Shown here piece after piece: positions 55,596 to 64,000 of a stretch of DNA of 64,000 bases. The stretch is from Flavobacterium psychrophilum. GTDB lineage: Bacteria > Bacteroidota > Bacteroidia > Flavobacteriales > Flavobacteriaceae. The notes under the pieces were generated by a model. That model did not search any database, was not told where the DNA came from, and saw only the letters and a list, made by a program, of their open reading frames with translations. Within the stretch, counting starts at the first letter, position 1; each line of letters opens with the position of its first letter. The translations under genes and the position numbers were made by a program. The stretch is taken from the NCBI GenBank assembly GCA_022730285.1, contig DZCQ01000003.1, positions 34,921-98,920 of the forward strand, given 5' to 3'.

Positions 55596-57032
55596 ATGAA
55601 ACATACTAAAATAAAAGAGCTATTAAATAGTAACAAAACACTATCCGAAATAAATGCAAAAGGTTGGGTTAGAACTTTTAGAAACAATCAATTTATAGCC
55701 TTGAACGATGGTTCGACAATTAATAATATTCAATGTGTAGTTGACTTTGAAAACACACCTGAAGAAACTTTAAAAAGAATTACAACAGGTGCAGCCATTT
55801 CGGTAATTGGAGAATTAGTTGAAAGCAAAGGTGCAGGTCAGAAATATGAAATTCAAGTTTCCAAATTAGAAATTTTAGGCGATTCAGATGCTGAGAAATT
55901 TCCAATGCAACCTAAAAAACATTCTTTAGAGTTTCTTCGTGAAAACGCACATTTAAGAGTTAGAACCAATGCTTTTGGAGCAATTATACGTGTTCGTTCG
56001 GTTCTGGCTCATGCGGTTCACACTTATTTTCAAGAAAAAGGATTTGTGTATGTAAACACACCTATAATAACAGGTTCTGATGCCGAAGGTGCTGGCGAAA
56101 TGTTTCAAGTTACGGCGTTACCAATTGATGGTTCGGCTCCAAGAAACAAAGACGGAAGCATCAATTACAAAGAAGATTTCTTTGGAAAACAAACCAATCT
56201 TACCGTTTCTGGTCAATTAGAAGGCGAAACTTTTGCAATGGCTTTGGGGCAAATTTATACTTTCGGGCCAACATTTAGAGCTGAAAACTCCAACACTTCA
56301 CGCCACTTAGCAGAGTTTTGGATGATTGAACCAGAAGTGGCTTTCAATGATTTGAATGACAATATGGATTTGGCTGAAGATTTTATCCAAAATGTAATCA
56401 AATATACGATCGATAAATGCCAAGACGATTTGAAGTTTTTGGAAGGTCGTTTGTTGGAAGAAGAAAAATCAAAACCACAAGCAGAACGCAGCGAAATGGC
56501 TTTGTTAGAAAAATTGAATTTCGTTTTAGAAAACAATTTCAAACGTGTTTCCTATACCGAAGCTATTGATATTTTAAGAGATTCAACTCCAAATAAAAAG
56601 AAAAAATTCAATTATATCATCAACGAATGGGGTGCCGATTTACAGAGTGAACACGAACGTTATTTGGTTGAAAAACACTTCAAATGTCCTGTGATTTTGT
56701 TTGATTATCCAGCCAATATCAAAGCATTTTATATGCGATTAAACGAAGATGGAAAAACAGTTCGTGCCATGGATATTCTGTTTCCAGGAATTGGAGAAAT
56801 TGTTGGTGGTTCGCAAAGAGAAGAACGCTACGATGTTTTAGTTGAAAAAATGAAAGCTTTAGGAATTGATGAAGAAGAACTTTGGTGGTATTTAGACACC
56901 AGAAGATTCGGTTCGGCAGTGCACTCAGGTTTCGGATTAGGATTTGAAAGATTAGTGCTTTTTGTAACAGGAATGACCAATATTAGAGACGTAATTCCGT
57001 TTCCAAGAACACCACAGAATGCTGAATTTTAA
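55596..57032 (+). CDS. asnS: Asparaginyl-tRNA synthetase
   Basis: Class II aminoacyl-tRNA synthetase. The 478-residue protein has an N-terminal OB-fold anticodon domain (about 14-100) and the catalytic domain with motif 1 around [17 protein letters not shown], motif 2 near [20 protein letters not shown] and motif 3 [12 protein letters not shown] near 448-459. From about 55950 on, codon choice seems less AT-rich than in its neighbours (more GGT, GCC, TTC). A hairpin without a T run lies after the stop (57041-57082). Confidence 0.96.
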   Translation: MKHTKIKELLNSNKTLSEINAKGWVRTFRNNQFIALNDGSTINNIQCVVDFENTPEETLKRITTGAAISVIGELVESKGAGQKYEIQVSKLEILGDSDAEKFPMQPKKHSLEFLRENAHLRVRTNAFGAIIRVRSVLAHAVHTYFQEKGFVYVNTPIITGSDAEGAGEMFQVTALPIDGSAPRNKDGSINYKEDFFGKQTNLTVSGQLEGETFAMALGQIYTFGPTFRAENSNTSRHLAEFWMIEPEVAFNDLNDNMDLAEDFIQNVIKYTIDKCQDDLKFLEGRLLEEEKSKPQAERSEMALLEKLNFVLENNFKRVSYTEAIDILRDSTPNKKKKFNYIINEWGADLQSEHERYLVEKHFKCPVILFDYPANIKAFYMRLNEDGKTVRAMDILFPGIGEIVGGSQREERYDVLVEKMKALGIDEEELWWYLDTRRFGSAVHSGFGLGFERLVLFVTGMTNIRDVIPFPRTPQNAEF

Positions 57033-57112
57033 AAATATTTGTTTCAAGTTTTCAAGTTCTTTATTTAAGAATAACTTGAAACATAAAACCTGAAACTTTT
57101 AAATAAAAAATA

Positions 57113-58567
57113 ATGCTTAAACACAGTTTACAATTCAAACTTTCTCAAAAATTATCCCCTCAACAAATTCAGTTGATGAAGTTAATTCAATTGCCAACAC
57201 AAGCTTTTGAGCAACGTTTATTGGAAGAAATGAACGAAAATCCTGCTCTTGAAGCAACCGAAGAATTTGATGATGATCAATTTGAAAAAGATGAGTTTGA
57301 TAACAACGAAGACGATTACAACGAATCTGAACAAGAGGACTTAAATTTAGAGGATTATTTAAGTGACGATGAAGTGCCAGATTACAAGACGCAAACAAAT
57401 AATTATAGTGATGATGACCAAGATAGAGATTCCCCACTATATTCGCCAGTTAGTTTTCATCAAGACCTAATTAATCAGTTAAATACATTTATCTTAACAG
57501 ATAATCAAAGAGAAATAGCAGAATTTCTAGTAGGAAGTATTGATGATATGGGATACATTAGAAGAAGTATTCAAGATATTGTAGATGACCTAGCTTTTAC
57601 ACAAGGCATTTATACAGACGAAAAAAATGTAGAAAAAGCACTCCATATCATGCACGAACTAGAGCCGACAGGAGTTGGAGCAAGGGACTTACAAGAATGT
57701 TTATTATTACAACTAAAACACAAAACACCCACAGAGTCTATTGCACTGGCAATTTTAATTATAGAAGATCAGTTTGAAGCCTTTACCAAAAAACATTACG
57801 ACAAACTAATTCTGAAATTTTCAATATCTAGAGAACAATTAAAAAACGCTATTGACGAAATTGAACGATTAAATCCAAAACCTGGTGGGGCATATACAGG
57901 AAGTAATAAAGCCACAGAACATGTAGTGCCAGACTTTGCAATTAGAATAGTGGATAACCAATTAGAATTGACCCTTAACGGTCGAAATACCCCAGAACTT
58001 CATGTCTCAAAAGATTACCAAGAGATGATGAAAACGTATAAAGACGCCAAAGAGAAATCGAATTCTCAAAAAGATGCAGTCCAGTTTATTAAACAAAAAT
58101 TAGATTCGGCAAAATGGTTTATTGATGCTATCAAACAACGCCAAGAAACCCTCTATGTAACCATGAATGCCATTATGCACTTTCAGGAAGCCTATTTCTT
58201 GGAAGGAGATGAAACTCTTTTAAAACCGATGATTCTAAAAGATATTGCAGACATGGTTGGACTAGATATTTCTACCGTTTCACGTGTTGCAAATAGCAAA
58301 TATGTAGATACTCCTTACGGAACCAAATTAATAAAAGAATACTTCTCGGAAGCAATGACAAATGATCAAGGAGAGGAAGTTTCTACTATTGAGATTAAAA
58401 ACATATTGCAATTAGTTATTTCTCAAGAGGACAAAAATAAGCCACTTCCAGACGACCAATTAGCAGAAATTTTAAAAGAAAAAGGTTATCCTATTGCTCG
58501 CAGAACAATAGCAAAATATAGAGAACAACTGGACATTCCTGTTGCAAGAATGCGAAAAAAAATGTAG
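57113..58567 (+). CDS. rpoN: RNA polymerase sigma-54 factor
   Basis: The 484-residue protein begins MLKHSLQFKLSQKLSPQQIQ, the glutamine-rich activator-interaction region I, then an acidic region II (about 45-105), the core-binding domain, the helix-turn-helix around DISTVSRVANSKYVDTPYG (near 383-401) and the RpoN box ARRTIAKYRE near 463-472. It recognises -24/-12 promoters and needs AAA+ activators; none is encoded here. A bidirectional terminator overlaps the stop codon. Confidence 0.96.
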   Translation: MLKHSLQFKLSQKLSPQQIQLMKLIQLPTQAFEQRLLEEMNENPALEATEEFDDDQFEKDEFDNNEDDYNESEQEDLNLEDYLSDDEVPDYKTQTNNYSDDDQDRDSPLYSPVSFHQDLINQLNTFILTDNQREIAEFLVGSIDDMGYIRRSIQDIVDDLAFTQGIYTDEKNVEKALHIMHELEPTGVGARDLQECLLLQLKHKTPTESIALAILIIEDQFEAFTKKHYDKLILKFSISREQLKNAIDEIERLNPKPGGAYTGSNKATEHVVPDFAIRIVDNQLELTLNGRNTPELHVSKDYQEMMKTYKDAKEKSNSQKDAVQFIKQKLDSAKWFIDAIKQRQETLYVTMNAIMHFQEAYFLEGDETLLKPMILKDIADMVGLDISTVSRVANSKYVDTPYGTKLIKEYFSEAMTNDQGEEVSTIEIKNILQLVISQEDKNKPLPDDQLAEILKEKGYPIARRTIAKYREQLDIPVARMRKKM

Positions 58568-58587
58568 GCTATTGCCTACATTTTTTA
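58561..58587. terminator. Bidirectional terminator between rpoN and the cytochrome gene
   Basis: A 9-bp perfect stem (58561-58569 with 58574-58582), loop TATT, with A run before and T run after, so it can act on both strands. It includes the rpoN stop codon. Confidence 0.75.
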
Positions 58588-58608
58588 TTTAAAATCATGT
58601 ATTATTCA

Positions 58609-59139
58609 TTAAGAGTCGATATTATCTTCTGCTAATTTTTTCAATAATGGACGGATTACAAAAAGCATAATTACCAATAGTATAAGAATTCCCATTGACA
58701 ACCATAAAGCAATACTATTCGTAAAAGAATAGCCGTTTGAAGCTGTAGCGGCTGGCACTTTTGGTGTTGGTTTTGGTTCTGAACAATATGCTAGAACATC
58801 ATCAATATCTTTGTCAGATAATTGTGGAAAACTTGGCATTGCTGCTTTGTTATTTTCATTATAAACTTTAACAGCTAAAGCATCACCCGAAGCAACAAGC
58901 TCAGAACTATTTTTTATCCATTTTACTAACCAGCTTTTCTCTCTTGTTTGTGCAATTCCCCTTAAAGCAGGACCTGTCACTTTAGCATCTAACTTGTGGC
59001 ATGCAGTACAATTAGAATTAAAAATAGCTTTTCCTGCAACAACATCACCTTGAGCATTAAGATTAAATGAAAGTGATAACAATACTATTTGTAATAGTAT
59101 CATTTTTAAAATTGATTTTTGAGTACTTTCTTTTTTCAT
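58609..59139 (-). CDS. Membrane-anchored cytochrome c, paralogue of the ActA N-terminus
   Basis: The ATG at 59139 gives 176 residues starting MKKESTQKSILKMILL; an upstream in-frame start at 59184 would put 15 residues before the signal and is unlikely. It has a signal peptide (to about 30), one haem motif CTACH at 44-48, conserved GPALRGIAQTR, and a C-terminal transmembrane helix (about 142-166). It aligns from end to end with ActA residues 1 to about 170, including signal and helix, but has no pentahaem domain. It is monocistronic and probably a respiratory electron carrier. Confidence 0.85.
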   Translation of the reverse strand: MKKESTQKSILKMILLQIVLLSLSFNLNAQGDVVAGKAIFNSNCTACHKLDAKVTGPALRGIAQTREKSWLVKWIKNSSELVASGDALAVKVYNENNKAAMPSFPQLSDKDIDDVLAYCSEPKPTPKVPAATASNGYSFTNSIALWLSMGILILLVIMLFVIRPLLKKLAEDNIDS

Positions 59140-59377
59140 ATAACTAACAATTTGGTTTTCGATAAAATTCTCTATTTTTAACACTTATTTTTATTGTTTT
59201 CATTTTTTAAGAATTAGGCACAACAAAATGGCATTTTGGCCACAAATATAACATTATTTTCTAAAATTTAATGTGACTTAACTATTTTTCAGCAATAATT
59301 TTGCTAATTATTACTGAAACAGAAATTGGATTCAATAAAAGTGTAGTACCACTAAAAAAAACAATTAGTTTACCTAA

Positions 59378-60160
59378 TTAATTCCCACTAAATTGAGGTT
59401 TTCTTTTTTCTAAAAAAGCAAGTGTCCCTTCTTTAAAATCTTGCGTAGCAAAACAAGCCCCAAAATTTTGAACTTCTACTGCAAAACCATCTACTCCATC
59501 TTTAAAATTTGCATTTACACTTCTAATAGCATTTGCAATTGCAGATGGGGAATTTTTAGCAATTTTAGTAGCAATTTGTATAGATGTTGCTTGTAGGTCT
59601 TGTGCATTAACTACATGATTTACTAATCCATAACTTTTAGCTGTGTTCGCATCAATCATATTTGCAGTCAAAATCATTTCTAAAGATCTGCCTTTTCCTA
59701 CCAATTGTGCTAACCTCTGTGTGCCTCCATAACCAGGGATAACTCCTAGCGAAGTTTCTGGTAAACCCATTTTTGCGTTCTCCGAAGCAATTCTAATATG
59801 GCAAGCCATGGCAAGCTCTAACCCACCGCCTAATGCAAAACCGTTTATTGCAGCTATTACCGGAGTGGTCATGTTTTCTATAAAATTGAATAGTAAATCT
59901 TGTCCTTTTTCTGCAAGCAGAGCTCCTTCCTCAGCTGTAAAATGGGCAAATTCCGCAATATCAGCACCTGCAACAAAAGCCTTTTCTCCAGTTCCAGTTA
60001 TAATGATGGCTCTAATATCAGGATTAGTGTTAGCTAGCACTAAATGATCATGTAATTCTTGAATCGTGTTTCTGTTTAAAGCATTTAGCTTATCTGGTCG
60101 ATTGATAGAAATAGTTAAAATTTGGTTTTCGATGTGAATAAGGGTGTTTTGTGTAGTCAT
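59378..60160 (-). CDS. Enoyl-CoA hydratase/isomerase family protein
   Basis: A 260-residue crotonase-fold enzyme. The oxyanion-hole segments are AFVAGADIAEF (about 64-74) and NGFALGGGLELAMACH (about 105-120); the catalytic glutamates of hydratases are in ALGGGLELA and PETSLGVIPGYGGT (about 133-146), and both are present, so true enoyl-CoA hydratase activity is likely. The C-terminus ends FLEKRKPQFSGN, as in typical short-chain crotonases. It lies 3 bases after the sensor kinase, in the same transcript. Confidence 0.9.
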   Translation of the reverse strand: MTTQNTLIHIENQILTISINRPDKLNALNRNTIQELHDHLVLANTNPDIRAIIITGTGEKAFVAGADIAEFAHFTAEEGALLAEKGQDLLFNFIENMTTPVIAAINGFALGGGLELAMACHIRIASENAKMGLPETSLGVIPGYGGTQRLAQLVGKGRSLEMILTANMIDANTAKSYGLVNHVVNAQDLQATSIQIATKIAKNSPSAIANAIRSVNANFKDGVDGFAVEVQNFGACFATQDFKEGTLAFLEKRKPQFSGN

Positions 60161-60163
60161 ATT

Positions 60164-61639
60164 TTATAGATTAGTGATGGGTAAAGCAACTGTAAATGTA
60201 GTTCCTTGACCTAATTTTGTTTCAAAGTTAATAGTTCCATGGTAATTCTCGATGCTGTTTTTTATAATTGCCAATCCTAGTCCCATTCCACTAGTTTTGG
60301 TAGTGAATTTTGGTTCGAATATTTTAGTATAATCTTCTGGTTTAATTCCAGAGCCATTGTCTTTAACTTTTATGATCGCAAAACTCGTCTCTTTAGATAC
60401 AGAAACAACAATACTCTTGTGTTTTTGTTCTTCGGGAATTGCTTGCAGAGCATTTTTAACCAAATTAGTTATAATCCGAATTAGCTGTGTTCTGTCTATT
60501 ATGGTAATTATTTCTTGGTAATCAGAATGGAATTGGATGAATTCTTCATTAAATATATCTAGTGCTAATTTTACAATTGCTACTACATTCAGAGTTTCAT
60601 TCTGTTGAGCTGGCATGCTTGCAAAATTAGAAAAGGCACTGGCTACTGCCCCCATAATATCTATTTGCTGAATAAGAATTTTAGAAAGTTCGTTAATTTT
60701 AGCAGTGATATTAGGGTCTTGGGGGTCAAATTTTTGTTGAAATCCTTGTACAGTCAAACGCATTGGAGTAAGTGGATTTTTAATTTCGTGTGCTACTTGT
60801 TTCGCCATTTCTTGCCAAGCTTCCTCTCTTTGGTTTTGGGCTAATTTGTTTGCACTTTCTTCTAGCTGATCAATCATATTATTATAAGATTCCACGAGTC
60901 TGTCTATTTCGTAGCTATTACTTTTTAGCTCAATTTTAGTGTTTTTTTGTGTTAAACTAGTTTCTGACAATTTATCAGAAATTATTTTTAGTGATTTTGT
61001 AATAAATCGGGACAAATAATAAGCTATAAATATAGAAATTCCCATTACAATTAAATATACCAATCCAAATACAGACAAAAAATTTTTCATCTCATTTGCA
61101 TAAAAAGAATCGTCCTCTTTATAAGGTAGTTTGATAATTCCTATTGGTTTTTTTTCTACATAATCCATTAAATAGCTATAAGAAAAGCGATACTTATCGC
61201 CAGCTCTTTCCGTTAGTGTTACAAAACTTTTAGCATCTGAATATTTAAGCTTTTCTAATATATCTTCAGGAATATTTAGCGAGATTTGTCCAGGTAAAAT
61301 TGGAGAATTTGAAGAAAGAATTAAACGTCCTTGAAGATTATATAAATTAATTTCTAGATTATGAATATCCGCAATTTCAAATATTTTATTTTTGAAAATA
61401 AATGGTATGTTTTGTGTAATAAGCGGGTGAGGTGTTTTAGATAATATATAAACAATATGTGCTTTTATTTGATTTTCTTTTCTCTGAAGTCTTTCTTGAT
61501 GATAATCTTGATTTTCTTTTTGAAACTGAAAGAGTGAAAGAGAGGTAACTAAAATAGATGAAATAACCGTTACAATTATCATCGAAATAAAAATCCGAAC
61601 TCTTAACGACCAAGTTTTTATAGAAAATAGAGTAATCAT
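60164..61639 (-). CDS. Sensor histidine kinase, NtrY/NtrB-like core
   Basis: A 491-residue membrane kinase: transmembrane helix 1 (about 12-35), a periplasmic sensor region (about 36-185), helix 2 (about 190-212), a HAMP-type linker, then the kinase core with VAHEIKNPLTPMRL (His near 285), NLVKNALQAI, DNGSGIKPED and GMGLGLAIIKNSIE. The H-box context is like NtrY-type kinases. No response regulator lies next to it, so the partner is unknown. It overlaps hemJ by 4 bases. Confidence 0.9.
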   Translation of the reverse strand: MITLFSIKTWSLRVRIFISMIIVTVISSILVTSLSLFQFQKENQDYHQERLQRKENQIKAHIVYILSKTPHPLITQNIPFIFKNKIFEIADIHNLEINLYNLQGRLILSSNSPILPGQISLNIPEDILEKLKYSDAKSFVTLTERAGDKYRFSYSYLMDYVEKKPIGIIKLPYKEDDSFYANEMKNFLSVFGLVYLIVMGISIFIAYYLSRFITKSLKIISDKLSETSLTQKNTKIELKSNSYEIDRLVESYNNMIDQLEESANKLAQNQREEAWQEMAKQVAHEIKNPLTPMRLTVQGFQQKFDPQDPNITAKINELSKILIQQIDIMGAVASAFSNFASMPAQQNETLNVVAIVKLALDIFNEEFIQFHSDYQEIITIIDRTQLIRIITNLVKNALQAIPEEQKHKSIVVSVSKETSFAIIKVKDNGSGIKPEDYTKIFEPKFTTKTSGMGLGLAIIKNSIENYHGTINFETKLGQGTTFTVALPITNL

Positions 61640-62193
61640 TTTGTATTATTTCTGTTTCTTATGCGTTTGTAAAACTGGAATCCTAACATTATAAGTATAG
61701 AAAACAAGAAAATTCCAACAACTCCGTAAATCCAATCAAAAGCGTTTTTAAGAATTACCAAAAACACAACGGAAAATAGAATAATAGTAGAGACTTCGTT
61801 CCATAATCGCATTTGGTTTGAAGAAAATTTAAAAACATCGTTTTGGTGTTGTTTATATATTTGATGACATTTTAATTGGTATAGATACAATAAAAGGACA
61901 AACCCTAACTTTACATGCATCCATGGCATTTGTAACCATACATTTCCTATTGGCGTAAAAAAAAGCATCCAAAAGGCAAAAATACTTGTAATAATTGCAC
62001 TTGGCCATGTAATAATATACCAAAGACGATAGGTCATTATTTTATATTGAGCTAATAAAATTTCTCTTTCTGGCGAAGATTTTTCATTTGCTTCAATTTG
62101 ATAGACAAACAAACGAACAATGTAAAACAAACCTGCAAACCAAGTGATTACAAAAATTAAGTGAAGTGATTTTATGTAGTTATAAAGTTCCAA
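61636..62193 (-). CDS. hemJ: Protoporphyrinogen IX oxidase HemJ
   Basis: Oxidises protoporphyrinogen IX to protoporphyrin IX in haem synthesis. The 185-residue protein has five hydrophobic segments; the first, LHLIFVITWFAGLFYIVRLF, carries the conserved His of the family, and MHVKLGFVLLLYLYQLKCH has the conserved Lys. The frame starts at TTG (MELYNYIKSLH) with no ATG nearby. It lies 23 bases after hemH, which supplies the next step, so the two form a haem pair. Confidence 0.88.
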   Translation of the reverse strand: MELYNYIKSLHLIFVITWFAGLFYIVRLFVYQIEANEKSSPEREILLAQYKIMTYRLWYIITWPSAIITSIFAFWMLFFTPIGNVWLQMPWMHVKLGFVLLLYLYQLKCHQIYKQHQNDVFKFSSNQMRLWNEVSTIILFSVVFLVILKNAFDWIYGVVGIFLFSILIMLGFQFYKRIRNRNNTK

Positions 62194-62216
62194 TATAAAA
62201 GTCTTTTTTCTTTCTT

Positions 62217-63233
62217 CTATTTTATTTTAAAATTCTCAATCCAATTTGCCACCACACCACACCATTCGTCTTCGTCATTCATACAAGGAATTGCCAAAAA
62301 CTTTTCGCCTCCATGTTTTTTAAATTGATGGTTTGCTTCCATCGCAATTTCTTCCAAAGTTTCTAAGCAATCAGCAACAAAGGCTGGAGTTACAACTGCC
62401 AGTTTCTTGATTCCTTTTTCGGGCATTTTGTTAATTTCTACATCAGTATATGGAGTTAGCCATTTGTCACCAGCTAATCTTGATTGAAAAGTTTGGCTAT
62501 ATTTTCCTTCTGGAATTCCTAACAATTTTACCACTTGTTTTGTGGTTTCATAGCATTGATGGCGATAGCAAAATTCATGTGCAGCCGATGGTGTGTTGCA
62601 ACATGAACCATCTATTTTACAATGTGATTTGGTTACATCTGTTTTACGAATATGGCGTTTTGGAATTCCGTGATATGAAAACAATAAATGGTCATAATCA
62701 AATCCTTTTAAATGTTTTTTCATCGAATTAGCAAACGCCTGAATATAGTCGGGTTTGTTGTAAAATGCGGGAACGTTTGTAAAAGTCATTTCTGGAAAAA
62801 ACTTTTGACGCAATTCTTCCGCTAAAACCACAATTGTAGTTGTAGAAGCCATAGCGTGTTGCGGATATAAGGGCAACAACATCACTTCCGTCACACCTTT
62901 ATCTTTTAGTTCTTGCAACCCTTTTTGAATGGTCATTGTTCCATAACGCATTGCCAAAGCCACAGGAATATCTACCATTTTCTGAACTTTCTGATGCATT
63001 TTTTTGGAAAGAACAATTAAAGGAGAACCTTCGCTAGTCCAAATGCGAGCATATGCTTCTGCAGATTTTTTGGGTCTCGTTTGCAGAATAATACCTCGTA
63101 CTAATAAAGCACGTAATAAAAATGGCACATCTATCACATATTTATCCATTAAAAATTCATCTAAATATGGCTTTACATCTTTGGCAGTTGGGCTTTCGGG
63201 CGAACCTAAATTTACTAATAATACTCCTTTCAT
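62217..63233 (-). CDS. hemH: Ferrochelatase
   Basis: Inserts Fe2+ into protoporphyrin IX. The 338-residue protein starts MKGVLLVNLGSPESPTAKDV; SYHGIPKRHIRKTD near 186-199 holds the catalytic His, and PAFVADCLETLEEI near 279-292 the second metal-binding region. A cysteine-rich stretch in the middle (CKIDGSCC and EFCYRHQCYE, about 204-229) could ligate an iron-sulfur cluster, as in some bacterial ferrochelatases. It pairs with hemJ downstream. Confidence 0.95.
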   Translation of the reverse strand: MKGVLLVNLGSPESPTAKDVKPYLDEFLMDKYVIDVPFLLRALLVRGIILQTRPKKSAEAYARIWTSEGSPLIVLSKKMHQKVQKMVDIPVALAMRYGTMTIQKGLQELKDKGVTEVMLLPLYPQHAMASTTTIVVLAEELRQKFFPEMTFTNVPAFYNKPDYIQAFANSMKKHLKGFDYDHLLFSYHGIPKRHIRKTDVTKSHCKIDGSCCNTPSAAHEFCYRHQCYETTKQVVKLLGIPEGKYSQTFQSRLAGDKWLTPYTDVEINKMPEKGIKKLAVVTPAFVADCLETLEEIAMEANHQFKKHGGEKFLAIPCMNDEDEWCGVVANWIENFKIK

Positions 63234-63296
63234 TTTTTCATTTTTTTATGTAACCATCAAAGGGTTTTGAACCCATACCTGGTTTTGTAATCTTGT

Positions 63297-63329
63297 AACC
63301 CTCGCAGGGTTTTGAACCCTGCGAGGGTT
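63297..63329. repeat. GC-rich perfect inverted repeat (REP-like)
   Basis: A 15-bp perfect stem (63297-63311 with 63315-63329) with a TTG loop, much more GC-rich than the surroundings. A related degenerate copy of the centre (GGGTTTTGAACCC) lies at 63262-63274. No T run follows on the minus strand, so it is not a classical terminator for the araC-type gene. Short elements of this form are often repeated across flavobacterial genomes. Confidence 0.65.
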
Positions 63330-63352
63330 AGTTTATATTATTTTTTTTAAAC

Positions 63353-64000
63353 CTACACATTAGCATTTATCGACATCAAATATTTTTTTGGAGTAGTTCC
63401 AAATTTCTTTTTAAATGCAGCAATAAAATGGCTTCCAGTGCTATACCCAATTTTTAAACCAACTTCATTTACATTATAAGAACCAGAATCTAAAAGTTGC
63501 TTTGCCTGTACTAATTTAAAATCAAGCAAAAAACCATAAATAGTATCTCCATACAGCTGTTTAAACCCCAAATTTAGCTTTCTTAAAGGCAAACCTATTG
63601 CATCTGCCAATGCTTGTAAAGTTGGAGGCTCAGCCATGTTTTCGATAACTATTTCTTTCGCTTTTTTAATTTTTAACACATTTTCTTCATCAATTAAAAA
63701 AGGGCATTGCTCTAAATTTGGATCTTCTGTCTGATTAAAATAGAGACTTAACAGTTCATAACCTTTTCCTTTATAATATAAATTTTTAATTGATGGATTT
63801 AAGTTGTAATGAAACATTTGGTTTAAAACTATTGCCATGGAGGGTGAAATATCTTCTTCGGCATAATATTTTTTGTCTTTGTTAGAGTCACTTAAAAATG
63901 GAACATGTTCCACACTTGTGGAAAATAATCCATGAAATTTTTTAATAGAAATCGCAATGGAAATTACCCAAGAATTAGGAAATATTTCTAAATGTAGTGG
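63353..64000 (-). CDS. AraC-family transcriptional regulator, N-terminus beyond the window
   Basis: The frame stays open from 63353 to the window edge with no stop, so the gene continues; a GTG at 63913 is an internal start and not needed. The visible 215 residues hold an unassigned N-terminal region and a C-terminal AraC-type domain (last ~100 residues) with two helix-turn-helix motifs: LQALADAIGLPLRKLNLGFK and VNEVGLKIGYSTGSHFIAAF, then FGTTPKKYL. What it controls is unknown; hemH lies downstream across the REP-like element. Confidence 0.85.
   Translation of the reverse strand, partial: PLHLEIFPNSWVISIAISIKKFHGLFSTSVEHVPFLSDSNKDKKYYAEEDISPSMAIVLNQMFHYNLNPSIKNLYYKGKGYELLSLYFNQTEDPNLEQCPFLIDEENVLKIKKAKEIVIENMAEPPTLQALADAIGLPLRKLNLGFKQLYGDTIYGFLLDFKLVQAKQLLDSGSYNVNEVGLKIGYSTGSHFIAAFKKKFGTTPKKYLMSINANV

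Noticed and set aside
57041..57082. Inverted repeat GTTTCAAGTT/AACTTGAAAC after asnS as a terminator
   Set aside because: No T run follows and the loop is 22 bases; it may be chance in AT-rich DNA.
59140..59184. Upstream in-frame start for the cytochrome c gene
   Set aside because: It would add 15 residues before a normal signal peptide that aligns with ActA from its own Met.
63262..63274. GGGTTTTGAACCC as a tRNA T-loop remnant
   Set aside because: No cloverleaf can be built around it; it is part of the palindromic repeat.

Overview
The window is a stretch of core chromosome from a low-GC member of the Bacteroidota, almost certainly family Flavobacteriaceae and close to Flavobacterium. Three things point there: the type IX secretion protein PorV followed by cdd, pdhA and pdhC; an alternative complex III operon (actABCDEF) running straight into cytochrome oxidase subunits II and I; and promoters of the Bacteroidetes form TTG-N17-23-TAnnTTTG instead of sigma70 boxes. 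I see no tRNA, rRNA, CRISPR array, transposase or prophage.

Layout. 1-3.8 kb: the C-terminal end of porV, cytidine deaminase, and pyruvate dehydrogenase E1-alpha and E2. 3.8-8.5 kb: nadD, aroA, queA, a small beta-barrel protein and an O-methyltransferase. 8.6-24.2 kb: a complete division and cell wall (dcw) cluster on the minus strand, in the order mraZ, rsmH, ftsL-like, ftsI, murE, mraY, murD, ftsW, murG, murC, ftsQ, ftsA, ftsZ. 24.4-39.8 kb: housekeeping and membrane genes, including a small lipoprotein missed by length cut-offs, a CoA-binding protein, marC, dnaA, a thioesterase, a phosphoesterase, a cysteine-less thioredoxin-like protein, a deacetylase, a lipoprotein abutting a 5'-truncated histidine kinase, mfd, a PAP2-like membrane protein, a PfkB kinase and a long PurF-like amidotransferase. 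39.8-52.1 kb: the respiratory operon actA-F plus coxII and coxI on the minus strand. 52.6-64 kb: a SPOR protein, an RND/MMPL exporter, asnS, rpoN, a cytochrome c duplicating the N-terminus of ActA, an enoyl-CoA hydratase, a sensor kinase, hemJ, hemH and a partial AraC-type regulator.

How the genes work together. The dcw cluster makes the cytoplasmic peptidoglycan precursors (MurC, MurD, MurE, MraY, MurG) and the division machine (FtsZ, FtsA, FtsQ, FtsL, FtsW, FtsI); MurE carries the DNPR motif of meso-diaminopimelate-adding enzymes. The act/cox operon encodes a menaquinol-to-cytochrome-to-oxygen chain, and hemJ/hemH supply haem. PDH feeds acetyl-CoA into central metabolism.

The window is mostly ordinary core genome and I do not see a clear new defence or mobile system. 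The observations most worth checking are a 10-bp-periodic GTGG repeat array upstream of mraZ (a probable MraZ operator), the ActA N-terminal paralogue, the lipoprotein/kinase deletion scar, the thioredoxin fold without active-site cysteines, and the long PurF-like protein paired with a PfkB kinase.
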